This document shows positions 4,762 through 5,253 of a stretch of 5,253 nucleotides of DNA, piece after piece. The DNA is from Candidatus Kaiserbacteria bacterium RIFCSPLOWO2_01_FULL_54_13 (GTDB lineage Bacteria > Patescibacteriota > Minisyncoccia > Phycocordibacterales > UBA2100), in the NCBI GenBank assembly GCA_001781685.1, contig MFLZ01000020.1, positions 26,172 through 31,424 of the forward strand, written 5' to 3'. The position numbers and the translations under genes were made by a program. Position 1 is the stretch's first letter. Every line of letters begins with the position of its first letter. The notes under the pieces are model-generated. The model made no database searches, was not told where the DNA came from, and saw only the letters and a program-made list of their open reading frames with translations.

Positions 4762-5253
4762 ATGGACGAACGTACGGCAGATAAGTTTATTGAGGCGACG
4801 CACTGGCCTCGCACCATGGCGGCAACCGCGCTTGGATTTCTCGCGCTCTTTCTTCTGGTGCTCACGGTGTCGAATCTCAAAGAGTGGCGCTTTATCGGCA
4901 CGGGAGTCCCGGCAACCAACTCCATTACTGTTTCCGGCGAAGGAGAGGTATTTGCCGTTCCCGATACGGCGACCTTTAGTGTTACCGTTCAGGAGGAGGC
5001 GAAGGAGGTGAAGGATGCGCAAGGCGTGGCGACGAAAAAGATAAACGACATTATTGCGTATCTCAAAGGTGGGGGTATCGAAGAAAAGGACATTAAGACC
5101 GCAGATTATAGCGTCTATCCTCAATATGATTACGTTCAGGAAAGCGTGTGCCGCGAGGGGTACTGTCCGCCGGGGCGTCAGGTCTTGCGCGGCTTTCAGG
5201 TCTCGCAGACTCTGATTGTGAAAGTGCGCGACACAGAGAAGGCGGGCGACTTG
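4762..5253 (+). CDS. SIMPL-domain (DUF541, YggE-like) protein, N-terminal part (3' end outside window)
   Basis: The frame opens at ATG 4762 and stays open to the window end, giving the first 164 residues. A short polar N-terminus is followed by one membrane helix (about 19-37, MAATALGFLALFLLVLTVS), which works as a signal anchor, so the rest should be outside the membrane. The SIMPL domain begins at SITVSGEGEVFAVPDTATF (54-72), the family's V(S/T)G(E/Q)GEVxAxPDxA hallmark, followed by a helix with KKINDIIAYLKGGGIEEKDIKT and then the DYSVYPQYDY strand. An inserted loop contains Cys130 and Cys135 just before PPGRQVLRGFQVSQTL. SIMPL proteins belong to a superfamily with periplasmic/outer-surface members; E. 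coli YggE lowers oxidative stress, and the molecular role is not settled. In cell-surface-simple Parcubacteria they are frequent. No Shine-Dalgarno site is seen before the ATG. Confidence 0.9.
   Translation, partial: MDERTADKFIEATHWPRTMAATALGFLALFLLVLTVSNLKEWRFIGTGVPATNSITVSGEGEVFAVPDTATFSVTVQEEAKEVKDAQGVATKKINDIIAYLKGGGIEEKDIKTADYSVYPQYDYVQESVCREGYCPPGRQVLRGFQVSQTLIVKVRDTEKAGDL

Noticed and set aside
1..5253. CRISPR array, insertion sequence, phage or toxin-antitoxin system
   Set aside because: No direct repeats with regular spacing, no transposase or terminal inverted repeats, and no motif of a defence or toxin family was found on either strand.

Overview
The window looks like a compact piece of a bacterial genome with roughly balanced base composition. 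Protein features point to the Candidate Phyla Radiation (Patescibacteria), probably the Parcubacteria group. The best indicators are a DUF2914 C-terminus with a GGRDGGYRGYS-type core, a SIMPL-domain protein carrying a two-cysteine loop before a YCPPGRQ motif, small hydrophobic proteins of no known function, and a tRNA gene without an encoded CCA end. The lineage is inferred from motif memory, not from a search. All genes read in the standard bacterial code, and one gene ends in TGA.

Layout. (1) 3-368 (+) is the 3' end of a DUF2914 protein, followed by a probable intrinsic terminator (371-411). (2) An extended -10 promoter abuts the terminator T-run and precedes a tRNA-His(GTG) gene (432-504, +). 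(3) 532-891 (+) encodes a 119-aa four-helix membrane protein of unknown function. (4) On the minus strand, read from 3007 down to 900, lie two family 2 glycosyltransferases and a DedA-family membrane protein. They are packed with an overlap or near-contact and look like one operon. (5) A 48-bp divergent promoter region (3008-3055) separates that operon from a GT4-type (GT-B) glycosyltransferase (3056-4084, +). (6) 4091-4618 (-) encodes a six-helix membrane protein of unknown function. (7) After another divergent intergenic stretch, 4762-5253 (+) holds the 5' part of a membrane-anchored SIMPL (DUF541) protein that runs off the window.

The central block (900-4084) reads as a small glycoconjugate module. 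Two soluble GT2 enzymes and one GT4 enzyme are controlled from one divergent promoter region, and the DedA protein is a plausible lipid or lipid-carrier translocation partner. Donor, acceptor and product cannot be read from the sequence. I saw no CRISPR array, transposon, phage gene or toxin-antitoxin pair. The points most worth a second look are the symmetric divergent promoters, the lack of Shine-Dalgarno sites with -10 boxes close to start codons, and a DedA protein that seems to lack two charged residues important in E. coli homologues.
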